Both the position numbers and the translations under genes were made by a program. The notes beneath the pieces are model-generated. The model saw only the letters and a program-made list of their open reading frames with translations. It had not been told where the DNA came from and ran no database searches. From Methanobacteriota archaeon (GTDB lineage: Archaea > Thermoplasmatota > Thermoplasmata > RBG-16-68-12 > JAFNFQ01): 51,099 nt of DNA. Shown here in pieces: positions 16,668 to 24,904 of the stretch (positions within the stretch are counted from its first letter, which is position 1; each line of letters starts with the position of its first letter). The DNA lies in assembly GCA_017885655.1 (NCBI GenBank), contig JAFNFQ010000008.1:44895-95993 (forward strand), written 5' to 3'.

Positions 16668-18965
16668 ATGAGCAGCGGCTCGACCGGTCGTGGGACAGGG
16701 GCATCGCGCAGGATGTGCGTTTTCGTGAGAGGCGCTGTCCAAGGAGTCGGATTCAGACCGTTCGTCTATAACTTAGCCAAGAGGCTCGGTCTCGGCGGTT
16801 GGGTCCTCAACTCTCCTCAGGGCGTCCAAATCGAGGTGGAGGGCGGGCAGGCGGATCTCGAGGACTTTCTCGTCCGTCTTCAGAAAGAAAAGCCCCGCCT
16901 TGCGTTCATACAGAGCCTTGAATGGTCGTACCTCGACCCCGCCAATCTCGGGGAGTTCAAGATACGGGAAAGCAAAGCTGGCGGGGAGAAGCTCGCGTTC
17001 GTCTTGCCAGACATCGCAACATGCGACCTTTGCCTAGAAGAGACAATGGACGCGAAGGACAGGAGATATCTCTACCCGTTCACCAACTGCACTCTCTGCG
17101 GCCCTCGTTTCTCCATCATCGAGAAGCTACCGTACGACCGCCCGAACACATCCATGAAGGCATTCCGGATGTGCCCTGCTTGCGCAAAGGAGTACAGGAA
17201 TCCGGAGGACAGGAGGTTCCACGCGCAGCCCATCGCCTGCCATGTGTGCGGACCGAGGTTGCAGTTGCTCGATGGCAAGGGCGCACCGATGGCGGGAGAG
17301 GAAGAGGCTCTCCTCATGGCCTGCGCGGTCGTGCGCGGCGGGAGGATACTCGGCCTGAAGGGCATCGGCGGTTTCCTGCTCTTGGCGGATGCGAGGAACG
17401 CGGAGGCGCTCACGAGGCTCAGGCAGAGGAAGCTCAGGGAAGAAAAGCCACTCGCCCTCATGTACCCGGATCTTAAGTCGGTCGAAAAGGACTGCTTCGT
17501 TGATGCTCTCGAGGCCCGTCTCCTGACATCGCCCGAGAAACCGATCGTGCTTCTCAGGAAAAGGCCGGGTGCCTCGATCTCGGACCTTGTCGCCCCCGCC
17601 AATCCGTACCTTGGAGTCATGTTGCCGTACGCCCCTCTGCACCACCTCCTGACGAGGGAGCTAGGCTTCCCCGTCGTCGCGACGAGCGGCAACTTGACGG
17701 ACGAGCCGATGGCCATCGAGACCGACGAGGCGGTCAGCAAGCTCGGGTCGATTGCCGACGCTTTCCTCACTCACGACAGGCCGATAGTGCGGCGCATGGA
17801 CGATTCGATCGCGCGCATCGTAGAAGGGCGCGAGGTCTTGCTCAGGCGGGCCAGAGGATACGCGCCGCTGCCGATTGAGGTGAACAAGAAGCTGCCCAAG
17901 GTGCTCGCGCTTGGCGGGCACCTGAAGAACACCATCGCAATGTCGAAGGGTAAGCATGTATTCGTGAGTCAGCATATCGGGGACATGGAGACGAAGGAGG
18001 CTGTGGAGGCGTTCCAGCAGGCGGTGAATGATTTCCAGAAGCTCTACGAGTTCAAGCCCGAGGTCGTAGCGACCGACCTGCATCCTGCCTATGCCTCGAC
18101 GCAGTTCGGCGAGAGCCTCGGCTTCGAGGTGCATAAAGTCCAGCATCATCTCGCCCACGTGTACTCGGTCATGGCAGACAACGGCCTTGACGGATCGCCC
18201 CTCGGCATCTCATGGGACGGGACGGGCTACGGGGAGGACAACACGGTCTGGGGCGGGGAGTTCATCATCCCGGATGGCGGGCGCGGCGAATGGCTGGCAG
18301 GGTTCGAGCCTTTCCCGCTGATTGGCGGTGAGAAGGCGATAAAGGAGCCGCGGAGGTCCGCCCTCGGCATGCTCTACGCGTGCTTCGGGAAGGAGGCGTT
18401 CGAGATGAGAGACCTCCCAACGCTGAAGGCGTTCACCGACGACGAGCTAGAATGGATGAAGGCGGCTGTAGAGCACGACGTGCAGAGCCCCAAATGCCGT
18501 TCTGTGGGGAGGCTCTTCGACGGCGTCTCCTCGATTCTCGGCATGCGCCAAAAGATATCTTATGAAGGGCAGGCTGCCATGGCCCTGGAATTTGCCGCCA
18601 ATGGGATGGCGGAAAGGATTTACCCCTTCGACATCAAGTCTGGCGGGAGGCCGAAGTATTTGATCAATTGGGGGAGAACGCTCAGTACGATTATCCAGGA
18701 TGCGAAGTCAGGCGTGGGCAACGACATAATCTCATCGCGGTTTCACGCGACCCTGGCGGAGATGGCGGCGAAGATTGCCGAGGCCTCTGGCGAGAGGCGG
18801 GTCGTCCTGTCTGGTGGTTGTTTCCAGAACGCTTTATTGGTCAGAAACTTCCAAGCGAGGCTTGGCCAGAGGGGCTTCGAGGTTTACACGCACCAGAGGA
18901 TACCGCCAAATGACGGAGGTATATCTCTCGGTCAAGTGATTGCCACGGCGGAGGCGAGAAGGTGA
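16668..18965 (+). CDS. hypF: HypF, carbamoyltransferase for NiFe-hydrogenase cofactor
   Basis: Makes the thiocarbamate on HypE that becomes the cyanide ligand of the NiFe site. The 765-residue protein has the normal layout: an acylphosphatase-like domain (VRGAVQGVGFRPF, about 20-105), two zinc-finger pairs (CDLCLEE...CTLCGP and CPACAKEY...CHVCGP, about 120-200), a YrdC-like carbamoyl-adenylate domain (LKGIGGFLLL, about 210-390) and a Kae1-like domain with HHLAHVYSV and SGGCFQN. All expected motifs are present. Start ATG 16668 is used; an ATG 15 codons later (MCVFVRG) is also possible. First gene of a hypFDCE operon; its stop overlaps the hypD start as GTGA. Confidence 0.95.
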   Translation: MSSGSTGRGTGASRRMCVFVRGAVQGVGFRPFVYNLAKRLGLGGWVLNSPQGVQIEVEGGQADLEDFLVRLQKEKPRLAFIQSLEWSYLDPANLGEFKIRESKAGGEKLAFVLPDIATCDLCLEETMDAKDRRYLYPFTNCTLCGPRFSIIEKLPYDRPNTSMKAFRMCPACAKEYRNPEDRRFHAQPIACHVCGPRLQLLDGKGAPMAGEEEALLMACAVVRGGRILGLKGIGGFLLLADARNAEALTRLRQRKLREEKPLALMYPDLKSVEKDCFVDALEARLLTSPEKPIVLLRKRPGASISDLVAPANPYLGVMLPYAPLHHLLTRELGFPVVATSGNLTDEPMAIETDEAVSKLGSIADAFLTHDRPIVRRMDDSIARIVEGREVLLRRARGYAPLPIEVNKKLPKVLALGGHLKNTIAMSKGKHVFVSQHIGDMETKEAVEAFQQAVNDFQKLYEFKPEVVATDLHPAYASTQFGESLGFEVHKVQHHLAHVYSVMADNGLDGSPLGISWDGTGYGEDNTVWGGEFIIPDGGRGEWLAGFEPFPLIGGEKAIKEPRRSALGMLYACFGKEAFEMRDLPTLKAFTDDELEWMKAAVEHDVQSPKCRSVGRLFDGVSSILGMRQKISYEGQAAMALEFAANGMAERIYPFDIKSGGRPKYLINWGRTLSTIIQDAKSGVGNDIISSRFHATLAEMAAKIAEASGERRVVLSGGCFQNALLVRNFQARLGQRGFEVYTHQRIPPNDGGISLGQVIATAEARR

Positions 18966-20110
18966 AGAAAGCGAAGAAGGAGATGGACCCAGAGAAGATG
19001 CAGTCTCTTCTCAGGAACGAGAAGGCGGTGAAGGGCATCGCCGGGGAGATCTCCCGCCTTGCGGGCAAGCATGGAGCCCGCATCATGCACGTCTGCGGCT
19101 CCCACGAGCACACCGCCACGCGGTTCGGACTGAGGACGCTGCTTCCCGCCAACGTCGAGCTGATTGCGGGGCCAGGATGTCCCGTATGCGTTTGCTCCTC
19201 CGCGGACATCCGCGACGCGATCGAGGTCGCGAAGAAGGGGGCAATCCTCACCACTTTCGGCGACATGATGAGGGACAGGACCCAACATGGTTCTTTGGAG
19301 GATGCCAGAGCTACAGGGGCCGATGTGAGGATGGTGTACAGCCCCCTGGACGCGGTCCAGATGGCTAAGGACAATGCGCGTCGCGAGGTCGTGTTCTTCG
19401 GTGTTGGTTTCGAAACCACTGCGGCACCGGTGGCGTCCATGGTCTCCGACGATCTCCCCGCCAACTTCTCGATGCTCACCTCGTTCAAGCTCACATCCCC
19501 CGCAGTGGACGCGCTGCTCGCATCAGGCAAGCACCACCTCGACGGGATCATTGCACCAGGTCATGTGTCGACGGTTGTCGGAGCGGTTGATTGGGCCAGG
19601 TTCCCCGAGAAATATGGCGTCCCCGCAGTCGTGGCGGGATTCGAGCCGGCTGACCTGCTCCTGGCCATCCTGAAGATACTGCAACAGATGAAAGCCGGCA
19701 AGCCGAAGGTGGAGAACGAGTACACCCGCCTCGTGCGGTTTGAGGGGAACCCTCATGCGCAGGAAGCGATGAGGAACGCGTTCGACGTGAAGCCGGCGTT
19801 CTGGCGGGGAATCGGAATGATTCCTGATTCGGGCTTGTTCCTCAAGGAACGCTGGAGCGATTTCGATGCCAAGAGGAAGTTCGAAATCCAGTCCTCAATC
19901 GATTCGGAGAAGGATCTTCCGAAGGGCTGTCACTGCGACGAGGTCATCGTCGGCGAGCTGTACCCTAACGAGTGCCCCTTGTTCGGGAAGACATGCACGC
20001 CGGCGAGCCCCTACGGGCCATGCATGGTCTCTGGCGAGGGGACATGCTACATCTGGCACAGGTTCGGCGATCCGAGGGAGCTGAGGAAGATTCTGGCGGG
20101 GAGGAAGTGA
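18962..20110 (+). CDS. hypD: HypD, Fe-S scaffold for NiFe-hydrogenase Fe(CN)2CO assembly
   Basis: Works with HypC to hold the iron while cyanide and CO are added. The 382-residue protein shows HVCGSHEH at 43-50, GPGCPVCVC at about 70-78, GFETTAAP near 145, and the C-terminal cysteine set that binds a 4Fe-4S cluster (CHCDEV, NECPLFGKTC, YGPCMVSGEGTC). Start GTG 18962 overlaps the hypF stop by 4 bases, indicating translational coupling. hypC follows after one base. Confidence 0.95.
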   Translation: MKKAKKEMDPEKMQSLLRNEKAVKGIAGEISRLAGKHGARIMHVCGSHEHTATRFGLRTLLPANVELIAGPGCPVCVCSSADIRDAIEVAKKGAILTTFGDMMRDRTQHGSLEDARATGADVRMVYSPLDAVQMAKDNARREVVFFGVGFETTAAPVASMVSDDLPANFSMLTSFKLTSPAVDALLASGKHHLDGIIAPGHVSTVVGAVDWARFPEKYGVPAVVAGFEPADLLLAILKILQQMKAGKPKVENEYTRLVRFEGNPHAQEAMRNAFDVKPAFWRGIGMIPDSGLFLKERWSDFDAKRKFEIQSSIDSEKDLPKGCHCDEVIVGELYPNECPLFGKTCTPASPYGPCMVSGEGTCYIWHRFGDPRELRKILAGRK

Positions 20111-20111
20111 A

Positions 20112-20339
20112 ATGTGCCTCGCGATACCGATGAAGATTGTCAGCATCGACCGCAATCGGAGTCTCGCTCAGGCCGATGCGCTCGGTGTTACCAGGACAAT
20201 CTCAATCGCGATGATGGGAGACGAGGTGAAGGAGGGCGACTGGGTCATGGTGCATACGGGGTTCGCCCTCGAGAAGCTCGAGTACGAGGAGGCCAACGAG
20301 ATTCTCACGCTGCTGCAGGAAGTCGCGAAGGGGGACTAG
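20112..20339 (+). CDS. hypC: HypC/HupF-type chaperone for NiFe-hydrogenase maturation
   Basis: A 75-residue protein with the hallmark N terminus MCLAIPMKI; the Cys right after the initiator Met coordinates the iron in the HypC-HypD complex. A GDWVMVHTGFAL stretch in the middle is also typical. It lies one base after hypD and two before hypE. Confidence 0.95.
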   Translation: MCLAIPMKIVSIDRNRSLAQADALGVTRTISIAMMGDEVKEGDWVMVHTGFALEKLEYEEANEILTLLQEVAKGD

Positions 20340-20341
20340 CG

Positions 20342-21364
20342 ATGGAGAAGCGAGTGACCCTGGGCCACGGGGCCGGCGGGAAGCTGACTCAGGACCTGAT
20401 TAATTCGCTCTTCATCCCGCACCTGAAGAACGACCTCCTGATGGAGATGGGCGACTCCGCGATTATCCGCAAGAAGCCGTTGCGGGACCGCCTGGCCTTC
20501 ACGACAGACTCGTTCGTGGTGACGCCGCTCTTCTTCCCCGGCGGCGACATCGGGAAGTTGGCGGTGAACGGGACGATAAACGATCTCGTTGTGGCGGGAG
20601 CCGAGCCGCTGTACCTATCCGCGGGATTCATTTTGGAAGAGGGCCTGCCTTTCGAGGATCTAGAGAGGGTGTGCGTTTCCATGGCGGATGCGTGCAACAA
20701 TGGCGGTGTCCAGATAGTCGCCGCAGATACAAAGGTCGTGGAGAAAGGCAAGGGCGATGGAATATTCATCAACACCTCGGGCGTTGGGCTCCTGCGTCCC
20801 AAGGCGCGCATCGATCCGAAGAGAGTCGCACCGGGTGATAGCATCCTCGTGACAGGGACTCTCGGAGACCACGGCATTTCCGTCTTCCTTGCCCGCCAGA
20901 AGCTTGGCATCAACACGAATGTGAAGAGCGACTGCGCTGCGCTAAACACTCTGCTGCTGCCGCTCATTGACAAGTTTGGCGGGGACATTCACTTCATGAG
21001 GGACCTGACGCGCGGCGGGTTCGCCACGATACTGAACGAGATGGCGGGGCAGTCCGGCACGAGCGTCGTCGTCAGGGAGGACTCCATACGCGTGCTGCCC
21101 GGAGTAGTGGCCGTCTGCGAGATGCTCGGCTTCGACCCGCTGTACCTTGCGAACGAGGGAAAGGCGATGCTGGCGATTTCACCTGATGTGGCGGGCAAGG
21201 TCTTGAAGCATCTGAGGAAGCACAGGCTCGGCAGGAACGCAGAGATTGTCGGTCAGGTCGATCAGGCGGGCGAGGGCAAGGCGAGAGTCTTCCTGGATAC
21301 CACGGTTGGCGGGACACGACTGCTCGACAGGCTTTTGGAGGATCAGTTGCCGAGGATTTGCTGA
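20342..21364 (+). CDS. hypE: HypE, thiocarbamate-dehydrating protein of hydrogenase maturation
   Basis: An ATP-dependent enzyme that converts the carbamoylated C-terminal Cys to thiocyanate for donation to the iron. The 340-residue protein starts MEKRVTLGHGAGGKL at ATG 20342; the longer listed frame from 20114 is only upstream sequence that overlaps hypC. It shows the PurM-like fold motifs (FTTDSFVV, GDIGKLAVNGTINDL, RDLTRGGFATILNE) and ends in the essential PRIC with the acceptor Cys last. Final gene of the operon. No hydrogenase subunit, hypA or hypB is in the window, so the client enzyme must lie elsewhere. Confidence 0.95.
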   Translation: MEKRVTLGHGAGGKLTQDLINSLFIPHLKNDLLMEMGDSAIIRKKPLRDRLAFTTDSFVVTPLFFPGGDIGKLAVNGTINDLVVAGAEPLYLSAGFILEEGLPFEDLERVCVSMADACNNGGVQIVAADTKVVEKGKGDGIFINTSGVGLLRPKARIDPKRVAPGDSILVTGTLGDHGISVFLARQKLGINTNVKSDCAALNTLLLPLIDKFGGDIHFMRDLTRGGFATILNEMAGQSGTSVVVREDSIRVLPGVVAVCEMLGFDPLYLANEGKAMLAISPDVAGKVLKHLRKHRLGRNAEIVGQVDQAGEGKARVFLDTTVGGTRLLDRLLEDQLPRIC

Positions 21365-21446
21365 GGCGTCAGAAGGAAACTTGATGTCGAAGGGACGAAG
21401 GCATCGACGACTTCGACGAGGATGATTGAGGCCTCAGTGACGCCTC
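21363..21446 (+). terminator. Nested stem-loop at the end of the hyp operon
   Basis: GAGGCGTCA (21363-21371, overlapping the hypE stop) pairs exactly with TGACGCCTC (21438-21446). Inside it GTCGAAG (21386-21392) pairs exactly with CTTCGAC (21411-21417). The two nested stems of 9 and 7 bp suggest a folded 3' UTR or transcript end. It lacks a U-tract immediately after, so a classical intrinsic terminator is not certain. Confidence 0.4.
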
Positions 21447-21670
21447 TTGGCGGTGCGACGTACCTCTTCTCCAGTTCCTCTCAAGCTGTTCCAGAGCTCC
21501 TCTTAACTTGTTCCATATTGGACAATCGGGGTTCGGACCCACGACTGTCCGCGGAATATCCAATGGTTGCCCCAGATGCCGTTTGGGTGGACTTCTCCCG
21601 ATGTCGTGAACTCTAGCGAACGTCTCCGCCCGGACGAGCGGGTTGGCAGTACCTTCTTGAGAATCTCCAT
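21447..21670. other. Gene-free stretch between the hyp and por operons
   Basis: About 220 bases without a credible ORF. I saw a tRNA T-loop-like string (gggttcggaccc near 21528-21540) but no acceptor or anticodon stems around it. The right part leads into the por promoter. Confidence 0.5.
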
Positions 21671-21679
21671 ACTATAAGT
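21671..21679 (+). promoter_or_regulatory. TATA box of the por operon
   Basis: actataagt lies about 45 bases before ATG 21724. A transcript starting about 25 bases downstream would have a leader of roughly 20 bases containing GTGAT (21715-21719), a good match to the Shine-Dalgarno core. Confidence 0.5.
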
Positions 21680-21723
21680 AGGGGAGGTTCAATTGGGATA
21701 CTGATTCCTAGTCAGTGATAAAG

Positions 21724-22287
21724 ATGTTTGAAATCCGCTTCCACGGAAGGGGCGGCCAGGGCTCTGTTATTGCATCTGAGATCTTGTCAAAGGCGGTCTT
21801 TTTAGAGGGGAAGGATGTGCAGAGCTTCCCGTTCTTCGGCGTTGAAAGGCGAGGCGCGCCCGTCCAGGCCTACACGCGCATAGACGACAAGCCGATCAGG
21901 GTGAAGGCGAACATATACACCCCGGACTGCGTGGTCGTGCTCGATCCCAGCCTCCTCAAGAGCCAGAACGTGACGGCGGGCCTGAAAGAAGGAGGCTATC
22001 TGCTGATCAACACGGAGAAGAAGCCGGAGGAACTCACCATCGATTTCAAGGGGAATATGGCGACCGTCGACGCGACCGCCATCGCCCTCAAGCTCGGGCT
22101 CGGCAGCAAGTCTGCGCCAATCGTCAATACCGCAATACTCGGGGCGCTCGCCAAGGTCACCGGCCTCGTGAAGCTCGATTCAATAACCGCCGCAATCAGC
22201 GAATCCGTCCCGAACAAGCCCGAGGCGAACGCCGCGGCGGCAAAGGAAGCGTTCGAGAAGGTGCTCATTAGGAGGATGGCCGCGTGA
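21724..22287 (+). CDS. porG: Pyruvate:ferredoxin oxidoreductase gamma subunit
   Basis: Part of the enzyme that oxidises pyruvate with CoA to acetyl-CoA and CO2, reducing ferredoxin. The 187-residue protein opens with [13 protein letters not shown], the conserved gamma-subunit motif, followed by [20 protein letters not shown] 21724 is preferred over the GTG at 21715 because that GTG is part of the apparent SD. The stop overlaps the start of porD by 4 bases (GTGA). First gene of a gamma-delta-alpha-beta operon. Confidence 0.92.
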   Translation: MFEIRFHGRGGQGSVIASEILSKAVFLEGKDVQSFPFFGVERRGAPVQAYTRIDDKPIRVKANIYTPDCVVVLDPSLLKSQNVTAGLKEGGYLLINTEKKPEELTIDFKGNMATVDATAIALKLGLGSKSAPIVNTAILGALAKVTGLVKLDSITAAISESVPNKPEANAAAAKEAFEKVLIRRMAA

Positions 22288-22559
22288 AGACCTACAAGAC
22301 ATATGCGGACCTTCCCGGCGCGCCAATCGCGGACGTCCCCAGTCAGGAGGAATCGACAGCCGGCTGGAGGACGACAAGGCCGGTCTTGGATCCGAAGAAT
22401 TGTACCAAGTGCTACCTCTGCTGGAAGTACTGCCCCGACACCGCCATCTCGGTCAACGACGAAGGATGGCCCGTGATCAGGTACGAGCACTGCAAGGGCT
22501 GCGGCATCTGCGCGACAGAGTGCCCGAAGGAGTGCATAGTCATGGAGAAGGAGGTCTGA
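22284..22559 (+). CDS. porD: Pyruvate:ferredoxin oxidoreductase delta subunit (2[4Fe-4S] ferredoxin)
   Basis: A 91-residue polyferredoxin that passes electrons from the catalytic core. Two CxxCxxCxxxC motifs are intact: [12 protein letters not shown] and [12 protein letters not shown], with extra Cys in KECI. The N-terminal 30 residues form the usual non-cluster lead. It starts at GTG 22284, coupled to porG, and ends two bases before porA. Confidence 0.93.
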   Translation: MKTYKTYADLPGAPIADVPSQEESTAGWRTTRPVLDPKNCTKCYLCWKYCPDTAISVNDEGWPVIRYEHCKGCGICATECPKECIVMEKEV

Positions 22560-22561
22560 GG

Positions 22562-23755
22562 ATGGCGAAGGTCGTCATGACGGGGAACTACGCGCAGAGC
22601 TACGCGTCGAAGCTTGCTAGGGCGCAAGTCGTGGCGGCGTATCCCATAACCCCCCAGACGAGCATCGTCGAGAAGATCGCAGATTTCGTATCATCGGGGG
22701 AGATGGAGACTCAGTTCATCAAGGTCGAGAGCGAACACAGCGCGATGCAGGTGTGCATCTCCGCCGCCGCCCTCGGCGCGAGGTCGTACACGGCGACATC
22801 TTCGCAAGGACTGCTGCTGATGCACGAACTGCTATTCTGGGCAGCGGGCCAGAGAGCGCCGATTATCATGGGGATAATCAACAGGGCTGTCGCCCCGCCA
22901 TGGTCGATATGGACCGACCACACCGACAGCATGGCGCAGAGGGACACCGGCTGGATCCAATATTACTGCGAGAGCAACCAGGAGGTCCTCGACACGGTCC
23001 TTCAAGCGTACAAGGTCGCCGAAGACCCGGAAATCAGACTCCCCGTCATGGTCATGGAGGACGCGTTCTACCTCTCACATACAATCGAGGCGGTCGACGT
23101 CCCGCCGCAGGGTGCGGTCGATGCCTACATCCCGCTCAAGCGCTCGCCTTGGGTGCTCGACATCGAGAAGCCGACGAGGATGGGCTCCTTCATGGGCCCG
23201 GACATCTACATGGAGTACAGGTACATCGTCGCGAAGGCCATGCAGGAATCGAGGAAGGTCATTGTGGAGGCCGACGAGGACTATGGCAGGCGGTTCGGCA
23301 GGAGCTACGGCGGCCTCCTTCCGACCTATCGGTGCGATGATGCCGATGTCGTGCTGCTGACAATAGGGACAGCCTCGTGCACCGCCAAGGAGGTCGTGGA
23401 CGAGCTTAGGAAGGAAGGCAAGAAGGTCGGGCTCGCCCGCATGAGGGTCTTCAGGCCATTCCCCGAGGAAGAAATCGCTCGACTCGCATCCAGCGTCAGG
23501 GCGATCGGCGTGGTCGACAGGAGCTGGGGATTCGGGTACGCGGGCACCATGTTCACGGAGGTGGCCGGCGCGCTCTACAAGTCGAAGTCCAAGCCGCTGA
23601 TGAAGGACTACATCACAGGAATTGGCGGGAGAGACATCACGCCTCAGGTCCTCCGCGGCATTTACCTGGACCTGCTGAAGGTCCGCGAGGGCGATGAGGA
23701 AATGGAGTGGTGGGGTCTCAGGCGTCCGGAGAAGGAGGTGAAGCACAATGCCTAG
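22562..23755 (+). CDS. porA: Pyruvate:ferredoxin oxidoreductase alpha subunit
   Basis: Forms the catalytic core with the beta subunit. The true start is ATG 22562 (MAKVVMTGNYAQ), giving 397 residues; the listed frame from 22400 adds 54 antisense-looking residues inside porD. Key features are the early YPITPQTSIVEKIADF, VESEHSAM, the SSQGLLLMHE substrate-site tract and a C-terminal domain with RMRVFRPFPEEEI. The stop overlaps the start of porB by 8 bases. The subunit set and order favour pyruvate as substrate, though related 2-oxoacid enzymes cannot be fully excluded. Confidence 0.92.
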   Translation: MAKVVMTGNYAQSYASKLARAQVVAAYPITPQTSIVEKIADFVSSGEMETQFIKVESEHSAMQVCISAAALGARSYTATSSQGLLLMHELLFWAAGQRAPIIMGIINRAVAPPWSIWTDHTDSMAQRDTGWIQYYCESNQEVLDTVLQAYKVAEDPEIRLPVMVMEDAFYLSHTIEAVDVPPQGAVDAYIPLKRSPWVLDIEKPTRMGSFMGPDIYMEYRYIVAKAMQESRKVIVEADEDYGRRFGRSYGGLLPTYRCDDADVVLLTIGTASCTAKEVVDELRKEGKKVGLARMRVFRPFPEEEIARLASSVRAIGVVDRSWGFGYAGTMFTEVAGALYKSKSKPLMKDYITGIGGRDITPQVLRGIYLDLLKVREGDEEMEWWGLRRPEKEVKHNA

Positions 23756-24662
23756 GTTCTCCATACCTGAGCAGGAACTGGTCTACTCTGGCCACGTGGC
23801 CTGCCCTGGCTGCGGCGGCGGCCTCGCGATAAGGTACATGCTCAAGGCGCTGGGCCCTAGGACGATCGTGAGCATCCCGGCCTGTTGCTGGGCGATAACC
23901 TCGGGGCCTTTCCCGAGGACTGCACTCAAGGTCCCGACGCTCGACACCGCCTTCGAGACCACTGGCGCTTCGATCTCCGGCCTGAGGGCGGCCCTGGACG
24001 CTCTCGGAATGAAAGACATCACTGTCGTCGGATATGCGGGAGATGGCGGCACGGCGGACATCGGAATCCAGGCCCTCTCCGGGATGATTGAGCGGAACAC
24101 CGATGCAATTTACTTTATGTACGATAACGAGGCCTACATGAACACGGGCATCCAGAGGTCCAGCGCGACTCCGTTCGGCGCCTGGACAACGACGACGCCG
24201 GCGGACATGGACGGCACCTGGAAGACCGAGCCGAAGAAGAGCATGATGGCCATCGTGGTTGCGCACAAGATTCCCTATGCGGCGACCGTCTCAATCGGCT
24301 TCCCTGAGGACTTCGTGAGGAAGGTGGAGAGGGCGAAGAGCATCAAGGGCTCCCGGTTCATCCACGCGTTCTGCCCTTGCCCTCCAGGATGGAAGTACTC
24401 GCCCGAGAACACGATCAAGCTCGCCAAGCTCGGCGTCAACACCAATGTCTTTCCCCTCTACGAGGTGGAGAACGGCGTCTACAAGATCACGATGAAGCCC
24501 TCGAAGCCCCGCCCCGTGAAGGAGTACCTCGGGACGCAGGGCAGGTTCAAGCACCTCACGGACGAGATGATCGCGCAGATCCAAGAGAGGACGGACAAGA
24601 CTTGGAATAACCTGCTCGCCTTGGAGGGGTTCTCCAAGGAGCATCCATATTGCGGCCTATAG
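23748..24662 (+). CDS. porB: Pyruvate:ferredoxin oxidoreductase beta subunit (TPP-binding)
   Basis: Binds thiamine diphosphate and one 4Fe-4S cluster. The 304-residue protein has the CPGCGGGLAIRY cysteine pair at 19-22, PACCWAI, the TPP motif GYAGDGGTADIG...NTDAIYFMYDNEAYMN (about 89-130) and the late CPCPPGW segment. It overlaps porA, so translation is coupled. End of the por operon. Confidence 0.94.
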   Translation: MPRFSIPEQELVYSGHVACPGCGGGLAIRYMLKALGPRTIVSIPACCWAITSGPFPRTALKVPTLDTAFETTGASISGLRAALDALGMKDITVVGYAGDGGTADIGIQALSGMIERNTDAIYFMYDNEAYMNTGIQRSSATPFGAWTTTTPADMDGTWKTEPKKSMMAIVVAHKIPYAATVSIGFPEDFVRKVERAKSIKGSRFIHAFCPCPPGWKYSPENTIKLAKLGVNTNVFPLYEVENGVYKITMKPSKPRPVKEYLGTQGRFKHLTDEMIAQIQERTDKTWNNLLALEGFSKEHPYCGL

Positions 24663-24725
24663 AGGAAAATGCGGGTAATGGGCTTTCGTAGCCTCAATCA
24701 TGTGAGCGAAAATTCGATAGCATGA

Positions 24726-24731
24726 TTTTTT
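24726..24731 (+). terminator. Possible T-rich terminator after por
   Basis: A run of six T about 65 bases after the porB stop. Archaeal RNA polymerase commonly stops at such tracts; it is the only T-run in this gap. Confidence 0.35.
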
Positions 24732-24736
24732 GAACG

Positions 24737-24751
24737 GGCGGATAATCCGCC
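24737..24751. promoter_or_regulatory. Palindrome GGCGGAT-A-ATCCGCC upstream of the phoU-like gene
   Basis: Perfect 7-bp arms around one base. Two smaller inverted repeats follow on the same side of the promoter (ccgaa-aata-ttcgg at 24798-24811 and ccca-aaaa-tggg near 24816), and then two direct copies of CATATATAC (near 24839 and 24872), either of which can serve as TATA box. The cluster of symmetric sites suggests regulated transcription of the regulator gene. Confidence 0.45.
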
Positions 24752-24904
24752 GCCTTACAATCGATAAATCCGGAACAAGGCCTCCTTTCTCTATGCGCCG
24801 AAAATATTCGGGAGCCCAAAAATGGGTTAGCAAAGAGCATATATACTTTTCTCGCGTATCATTGTCTACATCATATATACCGCAATGGCCGGGAGGATGA
24901 ATAA

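Noticed and set aside
20114-20341. N-terminal extension of the hypE frame in the ORF track
   Set aside because: It overlaps hypC entirely, and HypE proteins begin at the chosen MEKRVTLGHGAGGK.
21528-21540. tRNA gene, suggested by a T-loop-like gggttcggaccc
   Set aside because: No matching acceptor, D or anticodon stems could be found at the right distances.
22400-22561. N-terminal extension of the porA frame
   Set aside because: It overlaps porD, and the extra residues do not resemble any alpha subunit.
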